Source: Antrihabitans stalagmiti
GTDB lineage: Bacteria; Actinomycetota; Actinomycetes; Mycobacteriales; Mycobacteriaceae
Direction: 5' to 3'
Assembly (NCBI RefSeq): GCF_016482825.1
Contig: NZ_JAEMNV010000002.1
Location: forward strand, 806,001 to 870,000
Length of the DNA stretch: 64,000 nucleotides
Translations under genes and position numbers: made by a program
Notes under the pieces: generated by a model
The model's database searches: none
The model's input: the letters and a program-made list of their open reading frames with translations, nothing else
Told to the model about the DNA's origin: nothing
In this document: positions 42,597 through 51,024 of the stretch, piece by piece
Position numbering within the stretch: position 1 is the first letter of the stretch
How the letters are laid out: every line of letters starts with the position of its first letter

Positions 42597-44207
42597 TGCG
42601 TTCTGCAGCCGCGCCAGCCCGCGACGGTCGATCTTGCCCGTCGGAGTACGTGGTAGTTCGTCGACGAAGATGACGTCGCGAGGCACCTTGAAACGGGCGA
42701 GGTTCGTCTTCACGAAGGCGCGGACCTCGGTGTCGTCGATGTCACCGCCTGCGACGACGAACGCCGCAAGTCGTTGCCCGAATTCGTCGTCCGGCACACC
42801 GGTGACAGCGGCCTCCGTGACCGCTGGGTGGGTGTAGAGCAGATCCTCGACCTCGCCCGGAAATACGTTCTCGCCGCCGGAGACGATCATGTCGTCGTCG
42901 CGGCCGTCGATGAACAAGCGCCCCTCGCAATCGAAGTGGCCGAGGTCGCCCGTGCTCATCAAGCCGTCGAGAATGTTCTTGTTTCCACCGCCGGAGTAGC
43001 CCGCGAATGCAATCGAATTGCCGACGTAGACGGTGCCGACCGCACCGGGTGCGGTGACTGCGTTTCCGTCGGAATCGTAGAGCGCCACCGAGATTCCGAC
43101 CGGCGGCTTGCCTACCGTGCCCGGCGCGGCCTGCCAATCCTCCGGTGTTGCGATGGTCGCCGTTCCTGTCTCGGTGCAGCCGTAGAAGTTGTAGATCACC
43201 GGGCCGAACACCTCGATGGCGCGGTCGCCCAGCGCGGAGGGTAGTGCCGCCCCCGCGGTGAAAACGATTCGGAGACTGGAGGTATCGACGGCAGCAAGCG
43301 CCTCCGGCCCGAGGTCGAGGATGCGGCGCAACATCGTCGGGACGAGCACAACTGCGTCCGCGCGATGGTGACCGATCTGCTGTAGCGCACGTGCCGCGTC
43401 GAAGCGGCCGTGCAGGACGATCGTCGAGCCCAGATTGAGGGCAAGGATGAACTGCGACAGAGCCGTCCCATGAAACAGCGGAGCACACAGCACTAGCGTC
43501 TGACCGCGTCGCAGCGGGACGCGATCGAGGAACTGCGCGCCGGCCAACGGCGACTGCACGCGACGCGGAGCACCCTTCGGAGTACCTGTCGTCCCGCCGG
43601 TGAGGAGAACGAACCCACCCTGCGACTTCGGTACGGGAAGCGCTTTGTGTTCGGTGACGAGCGCATCGGCCGCGTCTGCAGCCGTGTCGAGGCGCACAAT
43701 CTTGGCAGGCATGATCGCGATCGTCTCCGCGAACTCCGGGTCCGCGATCACGGCCGTCGCGCCTTCCCGCTCCGCCACGTCCAGCAACTGCGTTGCACTG
43801 AAGCCCGTATTCATCAACACAAGGCGCGCACCGACTTTCGCTGCCGCGACCATCGTCTGCACCAATCGCGGGTTGTCCCGACACAGAACGGCGAGCGTGT
43901 CGTCCGGACCGATCCCCTGCTCCAGCCACATCCCTGCAACAGCATCGGTGTGCCTGTCGAGTTCTCGATAGGTCAGCGAACCGTCAGAGGTGACCAAAGC
44001 GACGCGGTCGGGGCACAGTCGCGCCGAGGTACGCACACCGCCTGCGATCGGACCGACCGTGCGCACAGCACGCGCCGAGCGGGCGGTCCGTACCGGCCGT
44101 CGCAGATCGATCATGCCGGCGCGCTGCAGCACCCGGATCTGTTGTGCGGCAACACTCGAGGTCCGGATCAGTTTTTTCGGATACACGCCGATCAGCACAT
44201 CGCACAA
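42576..44207 (-). CDS. Acyl-CoA synthetase (AMP-binding, FadD type)
   Basis: A 543-residue ANL-superfamily ligase activating a carboxylic acid through acyl-AMP to acyl-CoA. The P-loop is FVLLTGGTTGTPKGAPRRV; the A5 motif is YNFYGCTETG; motifs STGDLGHFDCEGRLFIDGRD and the catalytic Lys in TPTGKIDRRGL are present. The N-terminal 60 residues are a basic Arg-rich lead (IDLRRPVRTARSARAVRTVG). A start later than 44207 is possible, but the first ATG keeps the FadD2-like length. Substrate unknown. Confidence 0.9.
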   Translation of the reverse strand: MCDVLIGVYPKKLIRTSSVAAQQIRVLQRAGMIDLRRPVRTARSARAVRTVGPIAGGVRTSARLCPDRVALVTSDGSLTYRELDRHTDAVAGMWLEQGIGPDDTLAVLCRDNPRLVQTMVAAAKVGARLVLMNTGFSATQLLDVAEREGATAVIADPEFAETIAIMPAKIVRLDTAADAADALVTEHKALPVPKSQGGFVLLTGGTTGTPKGAPRRVQSPLAGAQFLDRVPLRRGQTLVLCAPLFHGTALSQFILALNLGSTIVLHGRFDAARALQQIGHHRADAVVLVPTMLRRILDLGPEALAAVDTSSLRIVFTAGAALPSALGDRAIEVFGPVIYNFYGCTETGTATIATPEDWQAAPGTVGKPPVGISVALYDSDGNAVTAPGAVGTVYVGNSIAFAGYSGGGNKNILDGLMSTGDLGHFDCEGRLFIDGRDDDMIVSGGENVFPGEVEDLLYTHPAVTEAAVTGVPDDEFGQRLAAFVVAGGDIDDTEVRAFVKTNLARFKVPRDVIFVDELPRTPTGKIDRRGLARLQNAHEPPRT

Positions 44208-44278
44208 AAGGGACGGGCGCTACCGGCAAAAACACAGACTTTCAGAGATTCCCATGGAAATCTGCCCAAGAACGAGCG

Positions 44279-44461
44279 TCAGCTATCCGCATCGTAGGCA
44301 TCGGCAGCCTCTGTGCGCGCCCGCGCAATCTCCGGCGCCCGCGCTGCCGTCGCTTCGTCGGGAAACGGGCCGAGCCGATTACGCGAACCGCACACGTTGC
44401 CATGCTCCGGTGCCTGATGCTCGACGCAGAACCACCAGCGGGTGCCATCCGAATCAGCCAT
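44279..44461 (-). CDS. Small conserved-type protein of unknown function
   Basis: A 60-residue protein from ATG 44461: MADSDGTRWWFCVEHQAPEH, then a block GPFPDEATAARAPEIARART and an acidic end. The WxxC...EH...C...R.GP(F/Y)PDEATAARALEIAR arrangement is one I associate with short actinobacterial proteins that describe no known function. Two cysteines and two histidines near the start could bind a metal. It lies between divergent genes. Confidence 0.6.
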   Translation of the reverse strand: MADSDGTRWWFCVEHQAPEHGNVCGSRNRLGPFPDEATAARAPEIARARTEAADAYDADS

Positions 44462-44567
44462 GCTTTCAGCGTCGCACACAACCGCCGATCGCCACAGCGA
44501 ATACCGTGCTTTGCCGTTATGGCAAACATACTTGCCAGGTCGGCTCGAGCTGCTGCACAGTCGGAAT

Positions 44568-45230
44568 ATGACGCACGATCACGCACACACCGAAGACTTC
44601 TCGCAGCACTTCACCGCGGAATTCTGGGACGCCCGGTACGCGACGGGGTCGATCTGGAGCGGCAACCCCAATCCCGTACTGGTCGAGAAGGTCGAATCAC
44701 TCACGCCGGGAACCGCATTGGAGGTCGGCAGTGGTGAAGGTGCCGACGCGATCTGGCTCGCGACCCGCGGCTGGAACGTCACTGCTATCGATGTGTCCAC
44801 CGTCGCGCTCGCGCGCGCTGCCGAACACGCCGCTGCACGCGGTGCTGCGATCGCGAGTCGCATCACCTGGCAGCAGGCCGACGTGGCGAACTGGGACCCG
44901 GCGCCGCATCGATACGACCTGATCTCCGCGCAGTTCATGCACCTGCCCCGGCCGATGCTGGCCACACTGCATCGTCGGCTGGCCGCAGCAGTAGAACCCG
45001 GCGGGACGCTGCTGATCGTCAACCACCACCCGGCCGATCTCGAGACGACGATGCAGCGGCCGAACATCGCGGACATGTTCACGACCGCCGAAGAAATGGC
45101 GCACGTACTCGACCCCGGGCAGTGGTCCATCGAAACGAGCGCGCCGAAACGTCAGGCAGTCGATCCGGAGGGGAACACGATCACCATCAGCGACACGGTT
45201 CTGCAGGCTGTTCGGAAGGTCGACGCATAA
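44568..45230 (+). CDS. Class I SAM-dependent methyltransferase
   Basis: A 220-residue methyltransferase. SAM motif I is ALEVGSGEGADAIWLATRGW at about 40-60; motif II region is VTAIDVSTVALARAAEH; WDARYATGSIWSGNPNPVL at the start resembles TehB/thiopurine-type methyltransferases. It could methylate a small thiol, metalloid or hydrophobic compound. An N-terminal His-rich stretch (MTHDHAHTED) may be incidental. Its 3' end overlaps the convergent membrane-protein gene by 44 bp. Confidence 0.88.
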   Translation: MTHDHAHTEDFSQHFTAEFWDARYATGSIWSGNPNPVLVEKVESLTPGTALEVGSGEGADAIWLATRGWNVTAIDVSTVALARAAEHAAARGAAIASRITWQQADVANWDPAPHRYDLISAQFMHLPRPMLATLHRRLAAAVEPGGTLLIVNHHPADLETTMQRPNIADMFTTAEEMAHVLDPGQWSIETSAPKRQAVDPEGNTITISDTVLQAVRKVDA

Positions 45231-46473
45231 GCGCCGCGAGCGCGAGTCCACACAGTGCGATCGTTCCGACCGACACACCCATGGAAATCCACTGCCACGT
45301 ATCGGTGAACCAGACTGGCTTGCCGCTGGTGAGCGGCGCGTAAGCGGTCCAACCGAATTCGGCAACCAACGGCGCGATTCCCACCGCGCCGAGTGATACT
45401 GACAGCGTGATCGGCGCGGCCAACGCTGTTCCCGTAACCGCCGCGCTCGATGGCAGGCACGACGCAACCGTGAACGCGGCAGCGAACGGCAGGATCACCA
45501 GCACAGCAACGACATTGACGTTGTCCCATGGCGGCTGGTTCAGGACCGATGTCGCCGCTACTACGGCTAACGCGCACACCCCGGCAAGCGGTCGCGGCCA
45601 GCGCCGCCCGACGACAACGCCCGCTACGACGAGAGCGGCGACCAGCGATAGCTTCAGGATCGAATCTGCTTCTCTCAGTGCACCACTCGAATTCGCTGCG
45701 ATGAACGCGAGAATCGCGATCAACACCATCCCGCGGTGACCCGGCAGCCACAGTCCGAACAGCACAAGCAGCGGGACCACCGCCAGACCCCACACCCAGC
45801 GGTGCGACCCGAAAGACTCGTCGTTCAAACCCATCACAGCCGAGGAGAACGACTCGTAGAGAAGCAAGCCTGCCACTGCGATCGCGATTCCGATCGTCAG
45901 TTCACGGGCGCGATCGCCGACCGGTGAGCTCGGCTCGGCCCTGTGGCGTTGCAGGCTCGCCAGCAGCGCCGCAGAAGTCAGAGCAACGAGGCACAGTAGG
46001 AAGATGTCAGCCGGGTCGACTGCGTCAGGCGAATACTCCACATACCGCTGGGGTGCTGAACTGCGGAAGTGCTCGATCGGCGCGGTCAGCAAAAGTCCCG
46101 CGACAACACCGGCGGCAAGGCCCTGCTGCCGCAGACGACGCTCGGATCCGTTCGTCAGACCGGCGGCCGCACCCAACAGCAAGCCTGCTCCGAGTGCGGT
46201 GACAAAAGGATCGAAGTCCCACGGATCCGCAAGGGCCACAACACCGATCAACGCAAGACCAAGCCCGAGCAGGCCACTGGAGAGGGCAGGCTTGCGAACG
46301 AAGACCGCCACGACGGTGGTCGTCACCGCAAACAACGTCACGCTCGTCGGCTGGGGAAAGTCGGCAAATATCGCCTCCGTCGGCGACGGTGCGCTCATCG
46401 CGATGGCAGCCGTGAAGCCGGCAAGCACCATCAGGAGGACGTCCGCGGCGTAGTCACGGACCATGCGGTTCAT
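45187..46473 (-). CDS. Polytopic membrane protein of unknown function
   Basis: A 428-residue integral membrane protein with about ten to twelve predicted helices, for example VLLMVLAGFTAAIAMSA, LTIGIAIAVAGLLLYESF and LVVAGVVVGRRWPRPLAGV. I recognise no family motif. It looks like a small transporter or envelope enzyme scaffold. ATG 46473 is taken as the start; MVRDY three codons later is an alternative. Its tail overlaps the methyltransferase gene, and the esterase gene is 17 bases upstream on the same strand. Confidence 0.75.
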   Translation of the reverse strand: MNRMVRDYAADVLLMVLAGFTAAIAMSAPSPTEAIFADFPQPTSVTLFAVTTTVVAVFVRKPALSSGLLGLGLALIGVVALADPWDFDPFVTALGAGLLLGAAAGLTNGSERRLRQQGLAAGVVAGLLLTAPIEHFRSSAPQRYVEYSPDAVDPADIFLLCLVALTSAALLASLQRHRAEPSSPVGDRARELTIGIAIAVAGLLLYESFSSAVMGLNDESFGSHRWVWGLAVVPLLVLFGLWLPGHRGMVLIAILAFIAANSSGALREADSILKLSLVAALVVAGVVVGRRWPRPLAGVCALAVVAATSVLNQPPWDNVNVVAVLVILPFAAAFTVASCLPSSAAVTGTALAAPITLSVSLGAVGIAPLVAEFGWTAYAPLTSGKPVWFTDTWQWISMGVSVGTIALCGLALAALMRRPSEQPAEPCR

Positions 46474-46490
46474 GATCGACAGCGTCTCAC

Positions 46491-47888
46491 CTATCGGCGG
46501 TAGGTCGTCAATTCACCGTGCGGTTCCAGGGCTGCCTCGAGATCGGCACGACCGTTGCGCAGCGTCTCGTCCAGGAAGGCAAGCGATGCAGCCGCGGTGA
46601 GGTTCGGACCTCCCTCGCGGTCCAGCGAACCGAAGATCGACGGTATCGGCGGCAGGAAGAGCGGTCCGTCGGTGAAGCTGAGATGCGCGGCGCCCGGGAC
46701 CACCAGCCGGTAGCTCAGGGAGTCGCTCAACCGCAGGACGCGAGTCAGCTCGGCGTCGTACTCCTCGTCGTTGCGGGGGTTGTCGGAGCCCCGTCCTGCC
46801 ACGAACGCCAAAAGCGGTTGCGGATACGGCCGCGAACCGACTGCTCGGGGGAATCCGTCGATGTCGATGATCGTGTCGAAACGCGGATCCTGTTCCGCTG
46901 CAAGGATGGCTGCAGCGCCACCGAGCGAGTGACCCGTAGCTGCCGCTCTGTCGGTCGCGAGTCGGCCAGTCAGCCTGGACGGTATTTCACCGCGGTCGAT
47001 TCGCTCCAACTGCGTCAGGGCAAAGGCGAAATCCGCTGCGCGCGTTGCGGTCCACGCTGCAGCGAGACGGTCGTCCTCGGCGTCGTCTCCCGAACTTTGT
47101 ATAGCGCTGCGGATTACAGCACCGTCTTCGAGGACAACAACTGCCGAGTCGTACGGATGGTCGAGACCGACGACGACATAGCCGTGGCTCGCGAGTTCTT
47201 CTGCCCAAGCCGTGTTCTGTGATCGCACGCCACCTGATCCCGGCGAGAAGAGCACAACGGGGTAACGCGCGTTCCCAGCCTCTGGTTCCGCGTCGGACCT
47301 TGCGTGGGTACGTCCGTCCGCGATTCCGCTCAACACAAACCCGGGCACCCCGAACATGTCACTGATGCCGTCGGCAACGACGTCTGCTTCGCGCTCGTCT
47401 CGTCCCAGGTACAACGAACGGCCGTTGCCCGAGTCGCGTTCGGCCGGATACCAAAGCTGCGCTACGACAGTACGAAAGGCATTGGATCCGTGCACTTCTC
47501 GGCGAGCCTGATCCTCCAGCTGAAACACGGTGGTCCCGACTGCCGAGCGTCCCGTCGGCGTCGGTAGCTCGAACGTCGGAAAGGCCCAGATTGCGGCTCC
47601 ACCGATACCGACGAACAACATGGCTATCGCTGCGGCAAGCGCGGCCCCGACTCGCGACTCCGACCGCAGTCGTAGGACGCCGACCGCAAGGCCGATGACG
47701 CTGGCGACGAGGACCGGGATCAATTGCCAGCGCACCCCCTCGCGCGCAACGACGACCACCGCACCGACGACGACGACACCCACGCCGACCGTCCACCGCG
47801 TGCGTACAGCCCGCGGTGCCCAGCCCGAAAAAGCGAGCACGATCACACCCGCAGCCAGCGCTAGTTCCACGAACGCCATGTCACCCAT
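46491..47888 (-). CDS. Membrane-anchored alpha/beta hydrolase, PAF-acetylhydrolase-like
   Basis: A 465-residue hydrolase. The first 110 residues hold three or four hydrophobic helices (LALAAGVIVLAFSGWAPRAV; VGVGVVVVGAVVVVA). From about 130 a PAF-acetylhydrolase II-like domain follows: AQLWYPAERDSGNG, PVVLFSPGSGGVRSQNTAWA, ELASHGYVVVGLDHPYDSAV, with nucleophile elbow ATGHSLGGAAA and late His in VVPGAAHLSFTDGP. It probably hydrolyses an ester at the outer membrane face. The start (MGDMAFVEL) is uncertain between 47879 and 47948. Confidence 0.82.
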   Translation of the reverse strand: MGDMAFVELALAAGVIVLAFSGWAPRAVRTRWTVGVGVVVVGAVVVVAREGVRWQLIPVLVASVIGLAVGVLRLRSESRVGAALAAAIAMLFVGIGGAAIWAFPTFELPTPTGRSAVGTTVFQLEDQARREVHGSNAFRTVVAQLWYPAERDSGNGRSLYLGRDEREADVVADGISDMFGVPGFVLSGIADGRTHARSDAEPEAGNARYPVVLFSPGSGGVRSQNTAWAEELASHGYVVVGLDHPYDSAVVVLEDGAVIRSAIQSSGDDAEDDRLAAAWTATRAADFAFALTQLERIDRGEIPSRLTGRLATDRAAATGHSLGGAAAILAAEQDPRFDTIIDIDGFPRAVGSRPYPQPLLAFVAGRGSDNPRNDEEYDAELTRVLRLSDSLSYRLVVPGAAHLSFTDGPLFLPPIPSIFGSLDREGGPNLTAAASLAFLDETLRNGRADLEAALEPHGELTTYRR

Positions 47889-48016
47889 TTTCGCATCAGT
47901 GCTCACAAAACCGCCGCTACCAGCAGAAATTCCGCGCACGGCGTACACTTGGACACTTGGGACCAGTTTCGCTCGCGTATGTGCGAGAGGTTCACCACTA
48001 GACGAAGAGGTAGCGC

Positions 48017-48235
48017 GTGCCCGCTTTCGACATGTCAGAACTCGAACCGACCTTCACGGAGACGGAGACAGTTACCTTCCGTCAGGCACAGCGATTGGTT
48101 GCAGGCCAGTCCGTAGACGCCGGCGAATGCAGGTTGCTGCTCGCCATGCTCGGTATCCCGGACAGCGCGATGATCTCGGCAGTACCGGCCGCCTCAGCGC
48201 CGGTCATCGCAGCGCCGGTCACCCTGGCTTCGTAG
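48017..48235 (+). CDS. Small hypothetical protein
   Basis: A 72-residue protein starting GTG 48017, with GAAGAGG before it. It is acidic and Thr/Glu-rich at the start (MSELEPTFTETETVTFRQAQ), has one Cys, and ends in a hydrophobic Ala/Pro/Val run. Codon third positions are G/C-biased, which supports coding. No family recognised. Confidence 0.5.
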   Translation: MPAFDMSELEPTFTETETVTFRQAQRLVAGQSVDAGECRLLLAMLGIPDSAMISAVPAASAPVIAAPVTLAS

Positions 48236-48274
48236 TTCTCGACAGTCGCGGTCGTCGTTGCACACCGTCCTGTT

Positions 48275-49249
48275 TCAGATGGTGACGACGACCTTTCCAC
48301 GGGCGTGGCCATCCCTCATGTAGGTGATGGCCGCGGCCGTTTCGTTCAGCGGGAATACGCGATCGACAACGGGCGTAACCTGGCCGGCCTCGATCAACGC
48401 CGAGACAGCCGCGAGATCTGCCGCATTTTCCGACGACACGAACATCGTCAATTTCTGGCTGACGAACGGCGACAGCAGCACGGCGCGGAGTTGGCGATCG
48501 ATGCCACCGAGCCAGCGCCCACCGGTTTCGCTTCCTACGATCACCAGCGTGCCTTTCGGTTCGAGCAGGCGACGCAACTCTGTCAGCGACCTACCGCCGC
48601 CGATATCGAGGACGGCGTCGTAGCGGACCCTGTTCGCGCCGATATCCTCGGTCGAATAGTCGATGACGTGATCGGCGCCGATCGAACGAACCAGATCAAC
48701 TTTCGTCGTGCTGCACACCGCGGTGACGACAGCCCCGAAGGCCTTCGCGATCTGCACCGCGAACGTTCCTACGCCCCCTGATGCACCGATGATCAGCACC
48801 TTCTGACCGGCTTGCACCTTGGCCTGATCGCGTACCGCCTGCAACGCCGTCAGCGCCGAAATCGGCGTCGCCGCCGCCTGCTCGAAGGTGAGATGTTTGG
48901 GCTTGGGCACAACCTTCGATACCTCCGCCCGCGCGTATTCGGCGAAGCAGCCTTCACCAACCCCGTAGACCTCGTCACCGACTCCGAAGGTGGTCACGTC
49001 AGAACCGACCGCCGCAACACGGCCGGCGAACTCGCGGCCGCGAACGGGGTCTTTCGGCGCACGCACGCCGTAGCCCGCAAGGCGGACCGGATAGGGCAGA
49101 CCCGCGGTGAGGTGCCACGCCCCACGATCGACGCCTGCAACGACGACCTCGACGAGGACCTCTGCGGCACCCACGTCGGGCTCGTCGATTTTGTCGCTGC
49201 GCATGACCGCTGCGGCCTCGCCGTATTCGTCTTGAACTATCGCTTTCAT
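48275..49249 (-). CDS. NAD(P)-dependent MDR oxidoreductase
   Basis: A 324-residue medium-chain dehydrogenase/reductase without the zinc cysteines. GroES-like part: MKAIVQDEYGEAAAVMRSDK, VRGREFAGRVAAVGSDVTTF. Rossmann part: VLIIGASGGVGTFAVQIAKA. It probably reduces quinones or enones. ATG 49249 is preferred; GTG 49255 is two codons earlier. It is divergent from a TetR gene, with two near-identical palindromes between, so it is very probably repressed by that TetR. Confidence 0.9.
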   Translation of the reverse strand: MKAIVQDEYGEAAAVMRSDKIDEPDVGAAEVLVEVVVAGVDRGAWHLTAGLPYPVRLAGYGVRAPKDPVRGREFAGRVAAVGSDVTTFGVGDEVYGVGEGCFAEYARAEVSKVVPKPKHLTFEQAAATPISALTALQAVRDQAKVQAGQKVLIIGASGGVGTFAVQIAKAFGAVVTAVCSTTKVDLVRSIGADHVIDYSTEDIGANRVRYDAVLDIGGGRSLTELRRLLEPKGTLVIVGSETGGRWLGGIDRQLRAVLLSPFVSQKLTMFVSSENAADLAAVSALIEAGQVTPVVDRVFPLNETAAAITYMRDGHARGKVVVTI

Positions 49250-49266
49250 AACCACGTTCTTTGTCC

Positions 49267-49313
49267 CTTACGTTGTAAGTGTGTGCCGTCCGTTCTACAC
49301 TTACGCCGTAAGT
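49267..49313. promoter_or_regulatory. Paired TetR operators, CTTAC-N3-GTAAG
   Basis: CTTACgttGTAAG (49267-49279) and ACTTACgccGTAAGT (49299-49313) are palindromes of the same pattern, centres 33 bp apart, in the 95-bp gap between divergent genes. This is a clear regulator-target layout. Confidence 0.75.
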
Positions 49314-49344
49314 CTGTCAATCGAAAAGCCTGTCGATAGGAAGG

Positions 49345-50019
49345 GTGCAGATGACACGAACTCGCCTGACGAGGGATGACGTACTGCGAACCGCCACCGC
49401 CCTTGCCGACGCTGCCGGGCTCGACTCGCTCACGATGCGCAAGCTCGGCACCGAACTCGGCGTGGAGGCGATGTCGCTGTACCACCACGTCGCCAACAAG
49501 GACGACCTCCTCGACGGCATGATCGACCGCGTTTACAGCGAGATCGAACTACCGACCGCCGAGGACGATTGGCGCTCGGCCATGCGCAGACGCGCGGTCA
49601 GCACCCGTGAGGTCCTCGGTCGGCACCCGTGGGCAACCGCATTGCTGGATTCGAGATCCACGCCGGGTCCCGCAACGCTGCGATATCACGACGCCACGCT
49701 CGGAAAGCTACGGGGCGAGGGCTTTTCGATACCACTCTCCGCCCACGCCCTGTCCGTGCTGGACAGCTACACCTGCGGCTTCGCGCTCCAGGAGCACGCC
49801 TTGCCGTTCGACACCGAAGAGGAGACTGTCGAACTGGCGCAACAGATCATGGGTCGATTCACTGCAGGCGACTACCCGCACCTCGCCGAACTCACCGTCG
49901 AGCACGTACTGAAACCCGGTTACGCGTACGGCGACGAGTTCGCGTTCGGACTGGAGCTTATCCTCGACGGACTGGAGAACCGGCGGTCGACCGAAACGAT
50001 TCCACGCTTCTCGGAATAA
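49345..50019 (+). CDS. TetR/AcrR regulator with TetR-C domain
   Basis: A 224-residue regulator. The HTH is [20 protein letters not shown], then [20 protein letters not shown]. The C-terminal part ([33 protein letters not shown]) belongs to the tetracycline-repressor-like C-terminal class. MQMTRTRL starts at a TTG/ATG region: 49345 is used, with MTRTR at 49351 as an alternative. It is divergent from the MDR oxidoreductase, with two palindromes between. Confidence 0.9.
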   Translation: MQMTRTRLTRDDVLRTATALADAAGLDSLTMRKLGTELGVEAMSLYHHVANKDDLLDGMIDRVYSEIELPTAEDDWRSAMRRRAVSTREVLGRHPWATALLDSRSTPGPATLRYHDATLGKLRGEGFSIPLSAHALSVLDSYTCGFALQEHALPFDTEEETVELAQQIMGRFTAGDYPHLAELTVEHVLKPGYAYGDEFAFGLELILDGLENRRSTETIPRFSE

Positions 50020-50044
50020 CGGGAAGCGCGGTTTGGGTTATAGC

Positions 50045-50074
50045 AACGTTGCCAAAGCTAACGTTTGCCAAAGC
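50045..50074 (+). repeat. Direct repeats above the aldo/keto reductase
   Basis: AACGTTGCCAAAGC (50045-50058) is followed by AACGTTTGCCAAAGC (50060-50074), the same motif with one extra T, ending 12 bases before the start codon. The phase of about 15 bp suggests a tandem regulator site or part of the promoter. Confidence 0.55.
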
Positions 50075-50086
50075 CAGGAGCCTCTC

Positions 50087-50953
50087 ATGACAGCGAGCAC
50101 ACTGACCGCCACACAGTCCGGAACGTTCTCAATCGGAGGAGACACCCCCGTCGTTCGACTCGGATACGGCACCATGCAGTTGACGGGCGAAGGAGTTTGG
50201 GGCGATCCCAAGGATCCGGACGAAGCCGTCAGAGTTCTGCAGCGCGCGGTCGAGCGCGGCGTGACCTTCTTCGACACAGCGGATTCCTACGGACCCGTCG
50301 TCGCCGAACAATTGCTGCGCAAGGCGCTACACCCGTACCAGGACGATGTCGTCATCGCGACCAAAGCCGGACTCACCAGGTCGGGTCCCGGCATCTGGAA
50401 GCCGGTCGGTCGCCCTGAATACCTGCGTCAGCAGGCCGAACTGAGCTTGAGAAACCTTGGGCTCGAACAGATTCCACTCTTCCAGCTACACCGCATCGAT
50501 GCGCAGGTGCCGTTGGCCGACCAGGTCGGAGAATTGGCATTGTTGCAGCAGGAAGGCAAGATCAAGCACATCGGCCTCAGTGAGGTCAGCGTTGAAGACG
50601 TCAAGGCCGCAGCGGAATTCGCGACCATCGCCTCCGTCCAGAATCTGTACAACCTGGCACATCGCGATGCCGAAGACCTGCTGAACTACGCCGAGCAGAA
50701 CTCGATCGCGTTCATCCCGTGGTTCCCATTGGCGACCGGAAAGCTTGCGGCGCCGGGTGGTCCGCTCGACACGTTGGCGAAGAAGCACAATGCCTCGCCG
50801 TCGCAACTGGCATTGGCGTGGCTGCTGCGCCGCTCCCCCGTCATGCTGCCGATACCGGGCACATCCTCGGTCGCGCACCTCGACGACAACATCGACGCCG
50901 CGGCGCTGACACTGACCGACGAGGAATTCGCCGAACTCGAAGCGGCCGTGTAA
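50087..50953 (+). CDS. Aldo/keto reductase
   Basis: A 288-residue NADPH-dependent AKR. Catalytic Asp/Tyr are in FFDTADSYGP; Lys in VVIATKAGL; His in LFQLHRIDAQ; NADPH-binding region ends PIPGTSSVAHLDDN. It reduces aldehydes or ketones in the cytoplasm. ATG 50087 follows AGGAG. It is downstream of the TetR gene but has its own upstream repeats. Confidence 0.92.
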   Translation: MTASTLTATQSGTFSIGGDTPVVRLGYGTMQLTGEGVWGDPKDPDEAVRVLQRAVERGVTFFDTADSYGPVVAEQLLRKALHPYQDDVVIATKAGLTRSGPGIWKPVGRPEYLRQQAELSLRNLGLEQIPLFQLHRIDAQVPLADQVGELALLQQEGKIKHIGLSEVSVEDVKAAAEFATIASVQNLYNLAHRDAEDLLNYAEQNSIAFIPWFPLATGKLAAPGGPLDTLAKKHNASPSQLALAWLLRRSPVMLPIPGTSSVAHLDDNIDAAALTLTDEEFAELEAAV

Positions 50954-51024
50954 ACGATTTCGAGGAGTACCGTTTCGCCGGAAAGCATTTCGTGTGCACC
51001 GAGCGAGAGGTCTCCGAGATCGTC

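Noticed and set aside
48250-48293. Terminator GGTCGTCGT...ACGACGACC
   Set aside because: The nine-base arms are low-complexity, the loop is 26 bases, and the right arm is coding sequence; too weak to list.
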